A stretch of 52,408 nucleotides of DNA from JAGNLA01 sp964639885 (lineage in GTDB: Bacteria; Caldisericota; Caldisericia; JAAYUI01): the NCBI GenBank assembly GCA_964639885.1, contig CAZXEH010000014.1, positions 1 to 52,408 of the forward strand. Reading direction: 5' to 3'. Below, one piece after another: positions 8,352-17,655 of the stretch (positions within the stretch are counted from its first letter, which is position 1; every line of letters starts with the position of its first letter). The notes beneath the pieces were generated by a model. That model ran no database searches. It was not told the DNA's origin and saw nothing but the letters and a program-made list of their open reading frames with translations. Both the position numbers and the translations under genes were made by a program.

Positions 8352-9857
8352 TTATCTGATTATGTAAGAAATGTCGACCCTGCGGTCATTGCTGTCCCAG
8401 TTGACCTGGGCGCCTATCGCCTCAGACAAAGCTCTGAATGGAACCATGGTTCTACCTTTAACAATCTGTGGTGGAACGTCCATGTTCTTGGTGACTGTCT
8501 TGCCGTCAAGGTTGTAGAACTTCTTGCCAATCCACATCTGGAGCTTGTGAGTGATCGGAAGCCCTGCCGAATCCTTGGATGACCATGTGACAGTGATTTT
8601 TTTGTCTGTCGTTGAATAATCGATATCCATCTTGAATGCAGTGGTGACAAATTTCATGGGGATCATGATTCTTCCCTTGAGGTTCATCGGTGGTGGATCG
8701 ACAGTAACCCTCTGGCCATTAACCTCAGCCGTCGGTACATCCTGCCACAGCTTGATCTTCACAACTGAAAGCAGCGTGATGGTGAAGTACTGCTGGGCTA
8801 TGTTGCCTGACTTGTCGACAGCGTAGACATGGACTGTGTTTGGTCCCTGAATGAGCCTGGTCGGGTAGCTGAAGTTGCCCTCGGCATTGATCGGAACCCT
8901 TGCGCCGTTTATGAACAGTGTCACTCCGGTGTCAGGCTTGTCGGTTGTGCCAAGGATCGTGAAGGTTTCAGTTTCAGTTTCCTTTGGAATCGGGTTCAGC
9001 TCGAGCTTTGGCGGGGTGATGTCAAAGTTGCAGGTGAAGCAGGCTGGCTTTGTGGAGATGTTTCCCCACTCGTCGCGTGCCCTGACGCAGAAGGTGTTCT
9101 GTCCTTCACGAACGAATGCAACGGCTGCCTGAGTCTTTGTGTCCCACTTTGACCACTCGCCGGCAACTGCCGGATCATCGAGCTTGAATGAGTACTGGAG
9201 TTTTTCCGGTGGCGAGCTGTCATCCTGTCCTGCCCACTCGAAAATGTTGATGTTGACGTTAGTTTCCGGGGTTGGAGTCCTTGTGAGTGTGACGTTTGGA
9301 GCAAGCGTGTCTTTTGCCCTGACCACGATCTTGCTCTCCTCGAGCTTGACCGGGATGTACTCCATCACAGCCTCCCCCTGTCTCCAGGTGATGCTCACCA
9401 TCTTGACCGAACCAAAGGCGAGTGCTGCCTCGCCGACGAACTTGGTTTTGGCCGAGAAGTAAAACACGAGACCGGAACCGGCTGTCGGGCCATAGGAGTC
9501 AACCTTGTCGAGAATCCTTGAAACTCCCACATGGAGCCTGCTGACTTTCGGATTCGCCCTGTCAACGCTGACCTTCCTGAAAAAGGCGGTCGGCGCTCCG
9601 TCAGACCTGTAGAATTCTCCCTCTATGACATCCTCCTCCTTGATTTCAAGGTAGGTGTTGTCATAGATGATTGCAACCGAAAGACCGTATGTCAGTGGTG
9701 CGTTTGTAAGCTTGCACTCGATCAGCACACTCGAACCCACGGCAACATAATCCAACTGGGGTGAAATCCACAGCGTCGGCGTTTCCTGGGCTTTGTTTGC
9801 CGGTGCAAGTGCAAGAGCCGTGACGGCCACAAGCATGAGGCAGACAATCTTTCTCAT
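8352..9857 (-). CDS. secreted cohesin-type and stalk-domain protein
   Basis: A 501-residue protein with signal peptide (1-24, ALAPANKAQ cleavage region). Residues about 28-160 form a cohesin-like fold (hydrophobic strands around YGLSVAIIYDNTYLEI), followed by two Ig-like segments (about 170-270 and 275-360). The C-terminal copper amine oxidase N-like 'stalk' domain (about 365-501) has paired motifs GRIMIPMKFVTTAF and GRTMVPFRALSEAIGA. The name reflects homology only; these domains are usually structural. ATG 9857 has GGAGG at good spacing; a start five codons earlier is possible but lacks a site. It is encoded just upstream of the propeller-dockerin protein, so a cohesin-dockerin pairing between the two is a reasonable inference. 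Confidence 0.8.
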   Translation of the reverse strand: MRKIVCLMLVAVTALALAPANKAQETPTLWISPQLDYVAVGSSVLIECKLTNAPLTYGLSVAIIYDNTYLEIKEEDVIEGEFYRSDGAPTAFFRKVSVDRANPKVSRLHVGVSRILDKVDSYGPTAGSGLVFYFSAKTKFVGEAALAFGSVKMVSITWRQGEAVMEYIPVKLEESKIVVRAKDTLAPNVTLTRTPTPETNVNINIFEWAGQDDSSPPEKLQYSFKLDDPAVAGEWSKWDTKTQAAVAFVREGQNTFCVRARDEWGNISTKPACFTCNFDITPPKLELNPIPKETETETFTILGTTDKPDTGVTLFINGARVPINAEGNFSYPTRLIQGPNTVHVYAVDKSGNIAQQYFTITLLSVVKIKLWQDVPTAEVNGQRVTVDPPPMNLKGRIMIPMKFVTTAFKMDIDYSTTDKKITVTWSSKDSAGLPITHKLQMWIGKKFYNLDGKTVTKNMDVPPQIVKGRTMVPFRALSEAIGAQVNWDSNDRRVDISYIIR

Positions 9858-9906
9858 GAAGCCTCCTTCCAATGCTTTAAATACGTATTGGGGGTGTTAC
9901 GGTTTA

Positions 9907-11343
9907 TCAATACCATTTCTTGACCTCGACCCCCTTGTAATAATGCTTGACTATTTCAACATAAGTTTTGCCATTGTTTGCCATTGCTTTCGAGCCGTAC
10001 TGCGACATGCCCACGCCATGACCCCAACCCCTGCCACAGGCAACGATTCCGCCTGTAACAAAAACGATGTCAAACCATGTCGACCTCAGCCCAAGGGCAA
10101 CCTGGACTTCCCAGCCGGCAAGCGTTTTTTTGCCCTTCGTGCCGGTCACTTCACAGCTGACAATCCGACCGGACAAGCCTTTCTTGACGACCCTGAATCC
10201 TGCAACGTCGCCGATATCGCCGGTGTATTCGGCAAGATTGGCCTGGGCATCGTCAAATGATGAGAACTTCATCCAGGCGTAGTGGGGCGATTCCTCTTCA
10301 CCGGGTGACTCAACGGCTTTCATGTAAGGAACGGCCGAGACCCAGACATTTTCGGAATTTTCAGTCATTCCGCCTGAGGTGGAGTGGAAAACAGCATTGA
10401 TAGGCTTGTTGTCATACACGGCCAGCATTCCTGAAGTTTCAGTGACTGCCTGATTTGACTTCTCAGTTTCCTGGTCAAGACCGAGATAAACCTGATAAAC
10501 ATCGGAACTGCCAAGGTTGTAGACGTAATGGTCTGGATGCTGGCAATAACCCCAAGCATACGTTCTGGCGCAGACAGCCTGTGTCTTCAGTGCTTCCAGT
10601 GGCCAGTTTGCAGGCATTTCCGAAGGAACGACGCCTTTGAGGTAGTCTTCAAAACCAACCTCGTTGATTACATAAACCTTGCCCTCAGACATGTACAGCG
10701 ATACCTTGCCCCTGTATCTTCTGCCGTTGTAGACGGGATAGCCGTTGTCCATCGGCTTGATGATCAGGAACTGCCATACTTTCTTGTCAACAGGAGGTTT
10801 TAAAAGCAGAGTGTCACCAACTTTGACTCCGGCTAGCGTTGATGAACAGATCGAGGCTTTTGGGATGTCAGTCAGTGTTGACATGGCCAGTTTTGCATCG
10901 TCTTCGGACTGGTACTGTCCAAGCTCAAGTCTGAACAGGCCTCCGTCGATGGCCGTCACTCGTCTCCCCGGGTCCTCCGGAAACCTCTTGCCCAAAATGA
11001 TGCCGAATCCATCAGCATCGTCGTAGGTGTAAAAAGTGTCGATGTAGATTGAATACACTTTTGTAGTGTCGGAAGAAACCTTGCACTTGACCTCTTTTGT
11101 GCCGGCAACCAATTCCTTGCCTGAACCCGGGTCTATAAAAAAGTAGTCTCCTGTTGCCCCGAGGGAAAAATCCTTCGGGTTGCTTCCTATCGCCACCTTG
11201 ATCGTCTGGCACGCCGGCTCCTGGGCCAAAGCCCCTGGGAACAGGCTACCAGCCAACAACAAAGCGGACAATAGAGCCGAACAGCGTCTGAATGCCAAGG
11301 AAGTTGCGATAGACCAAACCTCCAAAGAATGAATTATAAACAT
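9907..11343 (-). CDS. SpoIID/LytB-domain protein, likely peptidoglycan-modifying
   Basis: Exported protein (about 478 residues) with a hydrophobic signal (ALLSALLLAGSLFPGALA). The C-terminal half is a SpoIID domain, known in sporulation as a lytic transglycosylase acting on denuded glycan. The family Glu lies in GVVPSEMPANWPLEALK, and conserved TQAVCARTYA, FHSTSGG and GWGHGVGMSQYG follow. The middle holds a SPOR-like or amidase-enhancer-like segment. The start is uncertain. ATG 11343 is the only ATG; TTG 11298 directly precedes the signal peptide; a GGAGG lies between them with no ATG, GTG or TTG at ideal distance. Either way the gene starts inside cvpA. It is followed after about 50 bp by the cohesin-stalk gene. 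No spore genes are seen nearby, so a general wall role is likelier. Confidence 0.85.
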   Translation of the reverse strand: MFIIHSLEVWSIATSLAFRRCSALLSALLLAGSLFPGALAQEPACQTIKVAIGSNPKDFSLGATGDYFFIDPGSGKELVAGTKEVKCKVSSDTTKVYSIYIDTFYTYDDADGFGIILGKRFPEDPGRRVTAIDGGLFRLELGQYQSEDDAKLAMSTLTDIPKASICSSTLAGVKVGDTLLLKPPVDKKVWQFLIIKPMDNGYPVYNGRRYRGKVSLYMSEGKVYVINEVGFEDYLKGVVPSEMPANWPLEALKTQAVCARTYAWGYCQHPDHYVYNLGSSDVYQVYLGLDQETEKSNQAVTETSGMLAVYDNKPINAVFHSTSGGMTENSENVWVSAVPYMKAVESPGEEESPHYAWMKFSSFDDAQANLAEYTGDIGDVAGFRVVKKGLSGRIVSCEVTGTKGKKTLAGWEVQVALGLRSTWFDIVFVTGGIVACGRGWGHGVGMSQYGSKAMANNGKTYVEIVKHYYKGVEVKKWY

Positions 11344-11953
11344 ATCCAGGGATAGCCGCCATCTTCTGTCCCTCAACCACTTCAACGGGGAACAGGGACG
11401 TAAACAGGGTCAGCAAGCCCAGGCAGATAAAAAGCGTTAGAAGCCCATGCAGCGTTGCACCGCAGGCATGGTCGAAATCATGGAAAAATCCCTCTTTCGG
11501 GAGATTGAGTTTCACCTGCTGCGCAAGTTTCCTGAAAAGGATTCCAAGCACGATGAGCAGGATGATGAAAACGATGAGCACAATTACTACGTTTGCAATC
11601 CAGTAGCCGTAAAGCTCTGAAATTGTGTTGACCGTGTAATTCTTGTCGGCGAGGCGGGAGAAGAAGTTTGCAAGCCACGGAGGCAGTTTTGCGTATGCAA
11701 TGGCATCGGTCACCGGCGTGTTTGGCGCAATGGGAATGCTCGTGATGTAAGGCTGGAAAACCTTCGAAAGAGCCGTTACCACTCCAAAAATCCACTGGAG
11801 CAGGTTCTTGACTGGTGCAGCAAGGACAAAGGCTCCAATCCATGCAAGCAGGACGGCGATTGTGTTGAGGATTGACCCTGAAAGGCCAAGAATGTAGCCT
11901 CTGATTGCAGAGATGGCTATTGCCACAAGAATGACTGCGTCAATCCAATTCAA
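11246..11953 (-). CDS. CvpA family membrane protein
   Basis: A 235-residue protein with the N-terminal CvpA signature NWIDAVILVAIAISAIRGYILG and four main hydrophobic segments (about 3-25, 27-50, 115-140, 165-188). CvpA was first linked to colicin V production and is widespread, with roles in envelope and stress processes; the molecular activity is unclear. It starts at TTG 11953 with GGAGG five bases upstream, and this TTG overlaps the TGA of the subtilase gene, so translation is probably coupled. The last 98 bp or so overlap the start of the SpoIID gene in another frame. Confidence 0.85.
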   Translation of the reverse strand: MNWIDAVILVAIAISAIRGYILGLSGSILNTIAVLLAWIGAFVLAAPVKNLLQWIFGVVTALSKVFQPYITSIPIAPNTPVTDAIAYAKLPPWLANFFSRLADKNYTVNTISELYGYWIANVVIVLIVFIILLIVLGILFRKLAQQVKLNLPKEGFFHDFDHACGATLHGLLTLFICLGLLTLFTSLFPVEVVEGQKMAAIPGYVYNSFFGGLVYRNFLGIQTLFGSIVRFVVGW

Positions 11954-14907
11954 TTACCCCTCCAGACGAACCAGAATGTACCATCTGTAAACTGCCCGCC
12001 AAGCGCTTCAAACAACGCCATGACCGGAATATAGGTTGTACCTTTGTCGGACACGGGAGCCTCACAGAAAACGCTGCTGTTTCCGTTTAGAATAAACGGC
12101 TGTCCGATCCTCATCTTCGCCACCTTGTCATCAACGATAATAGTGATGTTTTGTCCATTCTGGTTCAAAGAGAGGTCAGGGCAGAGGAGAGAAAGCTTGT
12201 CCATTGCAACAAGAACCTTGTTATTGGACACTTTCACATCACCTACATCGATGATTGAATCGTTGAGGGTGACTTTTCCGCTTCCATCTGACAGTGATAT
12301 GCGTTTGAGACAGTTAACTTTTATATCCTTCTCAGCCCTTATCATTCCAGCGTTTGTTGCTCCAACCTGAATTTGGTTTTTCCCAGGGACGAGCGGTACG
12401 ACTGTTTCGAAATTGCCAGACGGATCCAAAATGAGTTTTGATTTGTTGCCGTTAACGATTGTGTCCACTGAAACAAAACCCTTTGCGCCGAGATAATCAG
12501 CATCGGCAATCCAGTCCGAAATGGAACCTTTCAGGGTTATTTCATTCGTGTTGAAGACCACTTCAGGGGTTTTTTCGATTGTTATTTCAGGCTGTTCGTC
12601 AACGACAAAGAATTCAATCGGGCCCCACTTTTCCCAGTTTGCCTGAATCCTTGGGTCTTTGTTGCGGTCGAGTGTGTAAACAGCCATCTTGTACTTTCCG
12701 CCTTCAAGCGGAACGTTCTCAACGATCCCGCTCCAGGTGAGGAACCAGAAGCCTCCGCCCTGAAGACCGTAGCTGTAGTCAAGAACACTTACAAGATTGT
12801 CATCCTCGTCAAGCAAATCCCACTCAAAACCGTCAAGCATCTTGTTGACGCTGAACTGGGCGATGAAACGGTCAAGCTTTTTGTCGCCGTTTGGCGAGAA
12901 AACTGGAGTCATGACCATCTGTTTGTCGATTGTTGGCGGCGTGGGCGGGTCGTTTGTAAGGAGAAGGAAGCCGATTCTTGCCTTTGTGTCGCCATTGTCA
13001 AAGACAACGTAGCCGACGTGGACAAGCCCTTCCTGCGAGGAAACCTTGAGAGTTCCTTTGTATTCAACAGACTTTTTTGCTGCAATCTCAACCGGTTTGA
13101 CGTCGCCGGTTACAATGCCATCTTCCGAGTAGACAGAGACATTGAATTTGACTGTCTTTGAGGTCGGATTTTTGATTATGAGTTTGAATTCTGTTGAGCC
13201 GGTCACCTTTCCAAAGTTGAGCGACGTCGGTTTGAAGAGAGCTGGAGCGTTGATCGAGCTGACAGAGTTGATTCTGCCGGTGCCCTGTGAGTGGATTGAC
13301 CAAGGATTGCCCTTGAGATCGGCCTGCGGGTCGGCGTAGTTGATGACTGCAGACCTGACATCATGAGCTGTCCAGTCTGGGTGCGCCTGAATTACGAGAG
13401 CTGCAAGCCCTGAAACTGTCGGACAGGCCATCGATGTTCCACTCATCTCGACATAAGCCGACGAACCCACGCTTGAAAGAACGTTGACTCCGGGTGCCGA
13501 AACATCCGGTTTGAGCCTGTAGTCGTTGGTCGGGCCGGCAGACGAGAAATCTGCCATTGCACCGAGATACTTTTGTTCACTTATGCTTGCGGTCCCGCCG
13601 GATTTTGCGGTTTCAAGCAGCTGTGCACCAACCGTGTCGCTGACGCCTAGAACGGGAATGTCGACCGCATCAACAAGGTATCCACCAAAATCACCGGGTT
13701 CGTTGTTGTAAATGATGCAGGCTACAGCGCCTTTTTTCTGAACCTGAATGGCTTTGTCGCTGAAATATTTGTCACCTCTTTTTACAAGTGCAATTTTTCC
13801 TGTAAGGTCGAGGTTTTTTACGTCATTTTCATAACCTGAGGCAGCATCGGCTAGCGGTGCAGAGAGAGTTTCATCAACCGTTGGCGAACCACCGAGGTAA
13901 TTCATGATTGCTTTATCTGAAGCCCACGAAATGACCGGTTTTGGAGTGTCATCCATTGCTGCCACGCAGATTGCCGAATCGGCGCCACCGGGAGAGCCAA
14001 CCTGGAACGGGAGGTCTTCCCTGCTGCCACCGCCGTCATTGCCGGCTGAGACTGAGAAAACAACGCCTTTATCGGTAAGCCTGTCGATCATCCTGCAATA
14101 GATTTCGTCAGCCCAGACGTATGTGCTTCCAAGGCTCATCGAGACAACCTTGCAGCCGTCCTGATACGCCCTCTCCATTGCCTGCATGATCCTGTCAGTC
14201 CTTGCTCCGCCGACATTGCCAAAAACCTTGTAGGCTCCAAGTTTTGCACCCGGCGCCATTCCGGTGATGGTTCTGTCGTTTCTTGCAATACCAGGAAGTC
14301 CGTTGCCAGCAACAATGCCTGCGCAATGGGTTCCATGCCAGCCCTGGTGACCAGCAACCGGCATTGGGTCTGCATCGAGGTCGGAGAAATCGTATCCAAC
14401 AACAACCTTTGAGTCTCCATTGGCAAAACCGTTGCCAAGCGAAGGATGGTCGTAGTTTATGCCCGTGTCGATGATACCAACGAGCACGCCGGAGCCGTCA
14501 AGCCCCTTGCCCTTTGGATCCTTGAGCTCCCAGGCCTTGTCAGCCTTGGTCGAGACAACCGAGTTGAACATGTGTGGGTAGAAAACGCGGCCTTTGACCA
14601 CGCTTTTCACGTCCTCAACCATGCTCATATCCTTTGCTTCCTGAGGGGTCATCTCAAGCGAAAAACCTGAAAGAAGCGTCCTGTACTCGGCGTTCACACG
14701 AACATCCGGGAATTTCACAACCATCATCGTCTTGAAACCTTCGTGCTGACTGGTAATAAGCATCGACGAGATTTCGGTTTTGCCTGTGTAGTCGGTAAGC
14801 TCTACGATGTAAAAATCACGATTTGACTCAAAAGGTCTTGCGCCTGCAAGCGACAGTGAGCCAAGAACCAGCACCAAAGCGACAATAGACAGGATAGACT
14901 TCTTCAT
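11950..14907 (-). CDS. secreted subtilisin-like (S8) serine protease with PA insert and C-terminal stalk domain
   Basis: A 985-residue exported protease. It has a signal peptide (1-23), an inhibitor-I9-like propeptide (about 30-110) and an S8 domain with Asp147 (GIIDTG), His194 (HGTHCAG), Asn290 (SAGND) and Ser492 (GTSMACP), so the triad is complete. A protease-associated insert spans about 345-450, which is typical of cell-envelope subtilases. Downstream are Fn3/Ig-like modules, and residues about 870-985 resemble the stalk domain of its operon neighbour. ATG 14907 was chosen over an upstream alternative because it precedes the signal peptide and sits 7 nt after a strong promoter. No Shine-Dalgarno is present, so the mRNA is probably leaderless. 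It heads the five-gene envelope operon. Confidence 0.9.
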   Translation of the reverse strand: MKKSILSIVALVLVLGSLSLAGARPFESNRDFYIVELTDYTGKTEISSMLITSQHEGFKTMMVVKFPDVRVNAEYRTLLSGFSLEMTPQEAKDMSMVEDVKSVVKGRVFYPHMFNSVVSTKADKAWELKDPKGKGLDGSGVLVGIIDTGINYDHPSLGNGFANGDSKVVVGYDFSDLDADPMPVAGHQGWHGTHCAGIVAGNGLPGIARNDRTITGMAPGAKLGAYKVFGNVGGARTDRIMQAMERAYQDGCKVVSMSLGSTYVWADEIYCRMIDRLTDKGVVFSVSAGNDGGGSREDLPFQVGSPGGADSAICVAAMDDTPKPVISWASDKAIMNYLGGSPTVDETLSAPLADAASGYENDVKNLDLTGKIALVKRGDKYFSDKAIQVQKKGAVACIIYNNEPGDFGGYLVDAVDIPVLGVSDTVGAQLLETAKSGGTASISEQKYLGAMADFSSAGPTNDYRLKPDVSAPGVNVLSSVGSSAYVEMSGTSMACPTVSGLAALVIQAHPDWTAHDVRSAVINYADPQADLKGNPWSIHSQGTGRINSVSSINAPALFKPTSLNFGKVTGSTEFKLIIKNPTSKTVKFNVSVYSEDGIVTGDVKPVEIAAKKSVEYKGTLKVSSQEGLVHVGYVVFDNGDTKARIGFLLLTNDPPTPPTIDKQMVMTPVFSPNGDKKLDRFIAQFSVNKMLDGFEWDLLDEDDNLVSVLDYSYGLQGGGFWFLTWSGIVENVPLEGGKYKMAVYTLDRNKDPRIQANWEKWGPIEFFVVDEQPEITIEKTPEVVFNTNEITLKGSISDWIADADYLGAKGFVSVDTIVNGNKSKLILDPSGNFETVVPLVPGKNQIQVGATNAGMIRAEKDIKVNCLKRISLSDGSGKVTLNDSIIDVGDVKVSNNKVLVAMDKLSLLCPDLSLNQNGQNITIIVDDKVAKMRIGQPFILNGNSSVFCEAPVSDKGTTYIPVMALFEALGGQFTDGTFWFVWRGN

Positions 14908-14914
14908 GATGTTG

Positions 14915-14943
14915 ATTCTAGCAAAAATCCAGGGCAATTTCAA
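14915..14943 (-). promoter_or_regulatory. promoter of the subtilase operon, leaderless geometry
   Basis: On the - strand TTGAAA (14943-14938), a 17-bp spacer and TAGAAT (14920-14915) with an extended TGC before the -10. Seven bases then lead to the ATG at 14907, so transcription should start at or next to the start codon. Confidence 0.75.
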
Positions 14944-15154
14944 TAGCAACCCTGAATAGAGCAGAAAAATGTCTTTGCATTTTCAATTTATATAGATATT
15001 AACAATCTTTCTTGCCACATAACCAGGTGTCATTTCTAATCACTTGGAGTCGATTATAAGACATTCTAATGTTTTTTTGATGTAATTTATGAGCATATGT
15101 GGACTTTAGATTTGCTTTGATGATTTGTATTGAGTATTTTGAAGTGACACCCTC

Positions 15155-15183
15155 TTGCATTTGAATCCAAATTCTGCCAAAAT
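15155..15183 (+). promoter_or_regulatory. promoter of the PAS-protein gene, leaderless geometry
   Basis: TTGCAT (15155-15160), 17-bp spacer, CAAAAT (15178-15183), then 7 nt to the ATG at 15191. The same spacing occurs at other genes without Shine-Dalgarno sequences. The divergent subtilase promoter lies about 210 bp away. Confidence 0.6.
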
Positions 15184-15190
15184 ACCTTCC

Positions 15191-15520
15191 ATGAACGATT
15201 TTGACTATCTTGAAGCCATACCGGGATCAGTAACAATCGCCGATCTGTCCGGCAAAATCATCAAGATGAACCTTAAGGCAAAGAGTACCTTTTCAGGTGA
15301 TTTGACAGGCCAGGACGTGCTTGATTGCCATCCAGAACCATCGAGAACCAAGCTAAAGGAACTTTTGTCAACACAGGGAACCAACGTCTACACCATCGAA
15401 AAGAACGGCAAGAAAAAAATAATTTATCAGGCGCCGTGGTATGTTGCCGACGTTTATTCTGGAATCATCGAGCTTTCTTTGGAAATTCCCTTCGAAATGC
15501 CCCATCACGTCCGGAAATAG
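15191..15520 (+). CDS. small stand-alone PAS-domain protein
   Basis: A 109-residue soluble protein made of one PAS-like domain. It opens DYLEAIPGSVTIADLSGKII and contains the motifs DCHPEPSRTKLKEL, YTIEKNGKKKIIYQAPW and IELSLEIPFEMPHHVRK. This set is characteristic of a family of short PAS proteins in anaerobes that lack any output domain. The ligand is unknown. ATG 15191 was chosen because the promoter -10 ends 7 nt upstream; an earlier in-frame ATG (15155) falls inside the -35 box. It is monocistronic, with no obvious terminator after it. A signalling or redox-sensing role is inferred from the fold only. Confidence 0.75.
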   Translation: MNDFDYLEAIPGSVTIADLSGKIIKMNLKAKSTFSGDLTGQDVLDCHPEPSRTKLKELLSTQGTNVYTIEKNGKKKIIYQAPWYVADVYSGIIELSLEIPFEMPHHVRK

Positions 15521-15681
15521 AACCCTTAACTGAACGAAAATACCGATCTTTTCAGCACTTGTTTTGTGTCTGAACTGTAACATTTTAATTAAAAGTGACT
15601 ATTTAACTGATTTGAAAAATCAAGAGTTTCAAAGAACTGAAGCCGACCCAAACCAGTCAAAAGTCCGTTTTTTGACCTAAG

Positions 15682-15710
15682 TTTACTTTAATGACTGACA
15701 GGTCTATCAT
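15682..15710 (+). promoter_or_regulatory. promoter of the lipoprotein-fhs cluster, leaderless geometry
   Basis: TTTACT (15682-15687), 17-bp spacer, TATCAT (15705-15710), then TGCTACC and the ATG at 15718. No Shine-Dalgarno precedes that ATG. This is the likely main promoter for the genes running to ligA. Confidence 0.65.
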
Positions 15711-15717
15711 TGCTACC

Positions 15718-17313
15718 ATGAGAAAATTTGTTTCAATTGCCGGTTTGATCTGCATTGTTTTGATGCTTGCTGGTTGCAGCGTCAGGATTTCCAACATGGG
15801 CAAAGACCCCATCGTCACATCCAGCTTCAAGGATAAAACCGGTGAGGTTGCCAGCCTGACAATCACGCTCCCTGACAACAACCTTCCGGTTCTTTTCGGC
15901 ATAGCTTTCGAAAAATCCGCCGGAACTCTGGAAGTGACAATCGATGACACCACGGGCAAAGAGGTGTTCAAAGACACCGTTCAGGCAAACGACGCATACA
16001 TGCACACAAAAGCGGTTCCTGAGCCACTCAAGTACAACTGGGGCTTCTATCGCTTCAACAAAGTCATGGACAAAGCCGGAACCTACACCATCCACATCAA
16101 CGGAAACGGTGCAAGCGGACTGGTTCAGCTCTCGCCGATGACCAACAACGACACATACTTCACCAATTTCACTGGAACAGCCGTCAAGGTCACAGCTGAA
16201 GCCACCAGCACGGATAAAGAAATCGGCATCAACCTTCAGGCACTGCCGACACAGGACAACAAAGGCGTGATCATGGCCAAAATCTATGATCCCGACGGTG
16301 TCGAAATCAGGTCGACAAGGCTCACATATGACCCAAACAACGAATCCTCTTCACAGCTGATTTTCTGGGAAAAACCCGCAAAGACAGGCACATATACGGC
16401 TACAATCGAAACAAAGGACGCATCCGGTTCAGCCATCGGGAATGCTTTCGATGAGAAGGGAATTCCTTGGCTGGGATTCGTAAAGCCGATCCTCTTCGTA
16501 CTTCTGGGCATCGCCCTTTATCTGATGATCAGGCCGAAAGACAGACGCGTCATGGTCTGGGGCGGTATGTTCTGGATGATCGCAACCTTCATCATCAGCA
16601 TACTGTTCGGCCTCGTCCTCAAAAACGCACTCGCAGGATTGATGGGCCCAGATGCAGGTTTGATAGGCGGATTCCTCAACACAATCGCCCTGGCAATCGT
16701 CTACATCGTCATCGTCTGGTTCTCAAAATATGTTGCAGAAATCAAGAAATGCTCCCCGACCGAACTGGTGGCCTTTGCATTCGGATTTGCCTTTGTAAGC
16801 CCAATTCTCACAGGAATTTCCGACCTGATGAGCATTTCAAAACTCAATGGTTCCATGGTTCCGGCCTTCTCAAGCGTGATGATTCCTGGAGTTTATACAA
16901 GCTCAAGTCTGGCAGTAATGGACATCTCAACAGCAGTGATCAACCTTGTGTGCCAGTCAATCGGCACAATTGCAGCTCTCATTATTTTCCTCTGGGTTAT
17001 CAGACAAAGGGATGAGCTCCCGAAATCAACGCTGTGGATGGCTGCAATCGGATCAATCTTCATAAAGATTGTCGCCGACTGCGCCCTGCTATACTCAAGG
17101 CAGGCGATGAGCCTGATCCTCATGGACAAACCGGCAGTTGCAATGAGAATGACGTTCGGTTTCTCATCACCAACCACTGAACTGCTCACATCAACCGGCA
17201 TCCTGGTCGTCATAGCCGTGCTGGTGATTGTAAACTGGAAGAAAATCATGGGTCTGGCGCTGAAAGCCTGTCCCGTGACAATCGATGACTTAACAAACAA
17301 GGAGGCAAAGTAA
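15718..17313 (+). CDS. lipoprotein with polytopic C-terminal membrane domain, unknown function
   Basis: A 531-residue protein with a lipoprotein signal (lipobox LAGC, Cys at about residue 18). An extracytoplasmic beta-rich region spans about 20-245, with two Ig/C2-like halves resembling pre-peptidase modules. About seven membrane spans follow (starting near 255 with FVKPILFVLLGIALYLMI and ending near 515). I do not recognise the membrane domain, and no catalytic motif stands out. ATG 15718 was chosen because it precedes the signal peptide and sits 7 nt after the -10. The next gene follows with no gap. Leading a cluster with fhs and folD raises the possibility of a C1-related transporter or sensor, but this rests on position only. 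Confidence 0.75.
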   Translation: MRKFVSIAGLICIVLMLAGCSVRISNMGKDPIVTSSFKDKTGEVASLTITLPDNNLPVLFGIAFEKSAGTLEVTIDDTTGKEVFKDTVQANDAYMHTKAVPEPLKYNWGFYRFNKVMDKAGTYTIHINGNGASGLVQLSPMTNNDTYFTNFTGTAVKVTAEATSTDKEIGINLQALPTQDNKGVIMAKIYDPDGVEIRSTRLTYDPNNESSSQLIFWEKPAKTGTYTATIETKDASGSAIGNAFDEKGIPWLGFVKPILFVLLGIALYLMIRPKDRRVMVWGGMFWMIATFIISILFGLVLKNALAGLMGPDAGLIGGFLNTIALAIVYIVIVWFSKYVAEIKKCSPTELVAFAFGFAFVSPILTGISDLMSISKLNGSMVPAFSSVMIPGVYTSSSLAVMDISTAVINLVCQSIGTIAALIIFLWVIRQRDELPKSTLWMAAIGSIFIKIVADCALLYSRQAMSLILMDKPAVAMRMTFGFSSPTTELLTSTGILVVIAVLVIVNWKKIMGLALKACPVTIDDLTNKEAK

Positions 17314-17655
17314 ATGTTTTTTGGATTCTGGATTCACTTCTGGTGGCTCGTTTTCTTCATGGCAATCCCGTTCCTTTCGGGATTCATTGCAAGCCTGTTT
17401 ACGAAGCACATTCCGCCTGTTTCATGCAATCTGAGTGTGGGAATTTTCACCTTCCTCTTCGCCGCAGCTCTCGGCTTCTTCTTCCCGTTCCAGATATGGC
17501 TTTGGGTCATTCTCGCAAACCTCGCCCTTTTCTTCCTTTTCAGCTTCTGGTGGAAGACTGATGAGTCAAAGAAATGGCTCACATGGGGAATCTTCGTAGC
17601 CATTAACCTGGTTTTGGATATTGCAATTTTTGAGATCATCTGGAGTTTGATATGA
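17314..17655 (+). CDS. small four-span membrane protein coupled to fhs
   Basis: A 113-residue, very aromatic membrane protein (FFGFWIHFWWLVFF at the start) with four hydrophobic spans (about 5-27, 37-55, 57-74, 88-110). GGAGG precedes ATG 17314, which directly follows the stop of the lipoprotein gene. Its TGA overlaps the fhs ATG (ATGA), so the two should be co-translated. Not recognised. With the preceding membrane lipoprotein it may form a complex; the tight link to formate-tetrahydrofolate ligase suggests a formate-related role but does not prove it. Confidence 0.75.
   Translation: MFFGFWIHFWWLVFFMAIPFLSGFIASLFTKHIPPVSCNLSVGIFTFLFAAALGFFFPFQIWLWVILANLALFFLFSFWWKTDESKKWLTWGIFVAINLVLDIAIFEIIWSLI

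Noticed and set aside
16467..17015. 182-codon open frame in another + frame
   Set aside because: It overlaps the membrane domain of the lipoprotein gene and shows the His/Arg-rich composition of a shadow frame.
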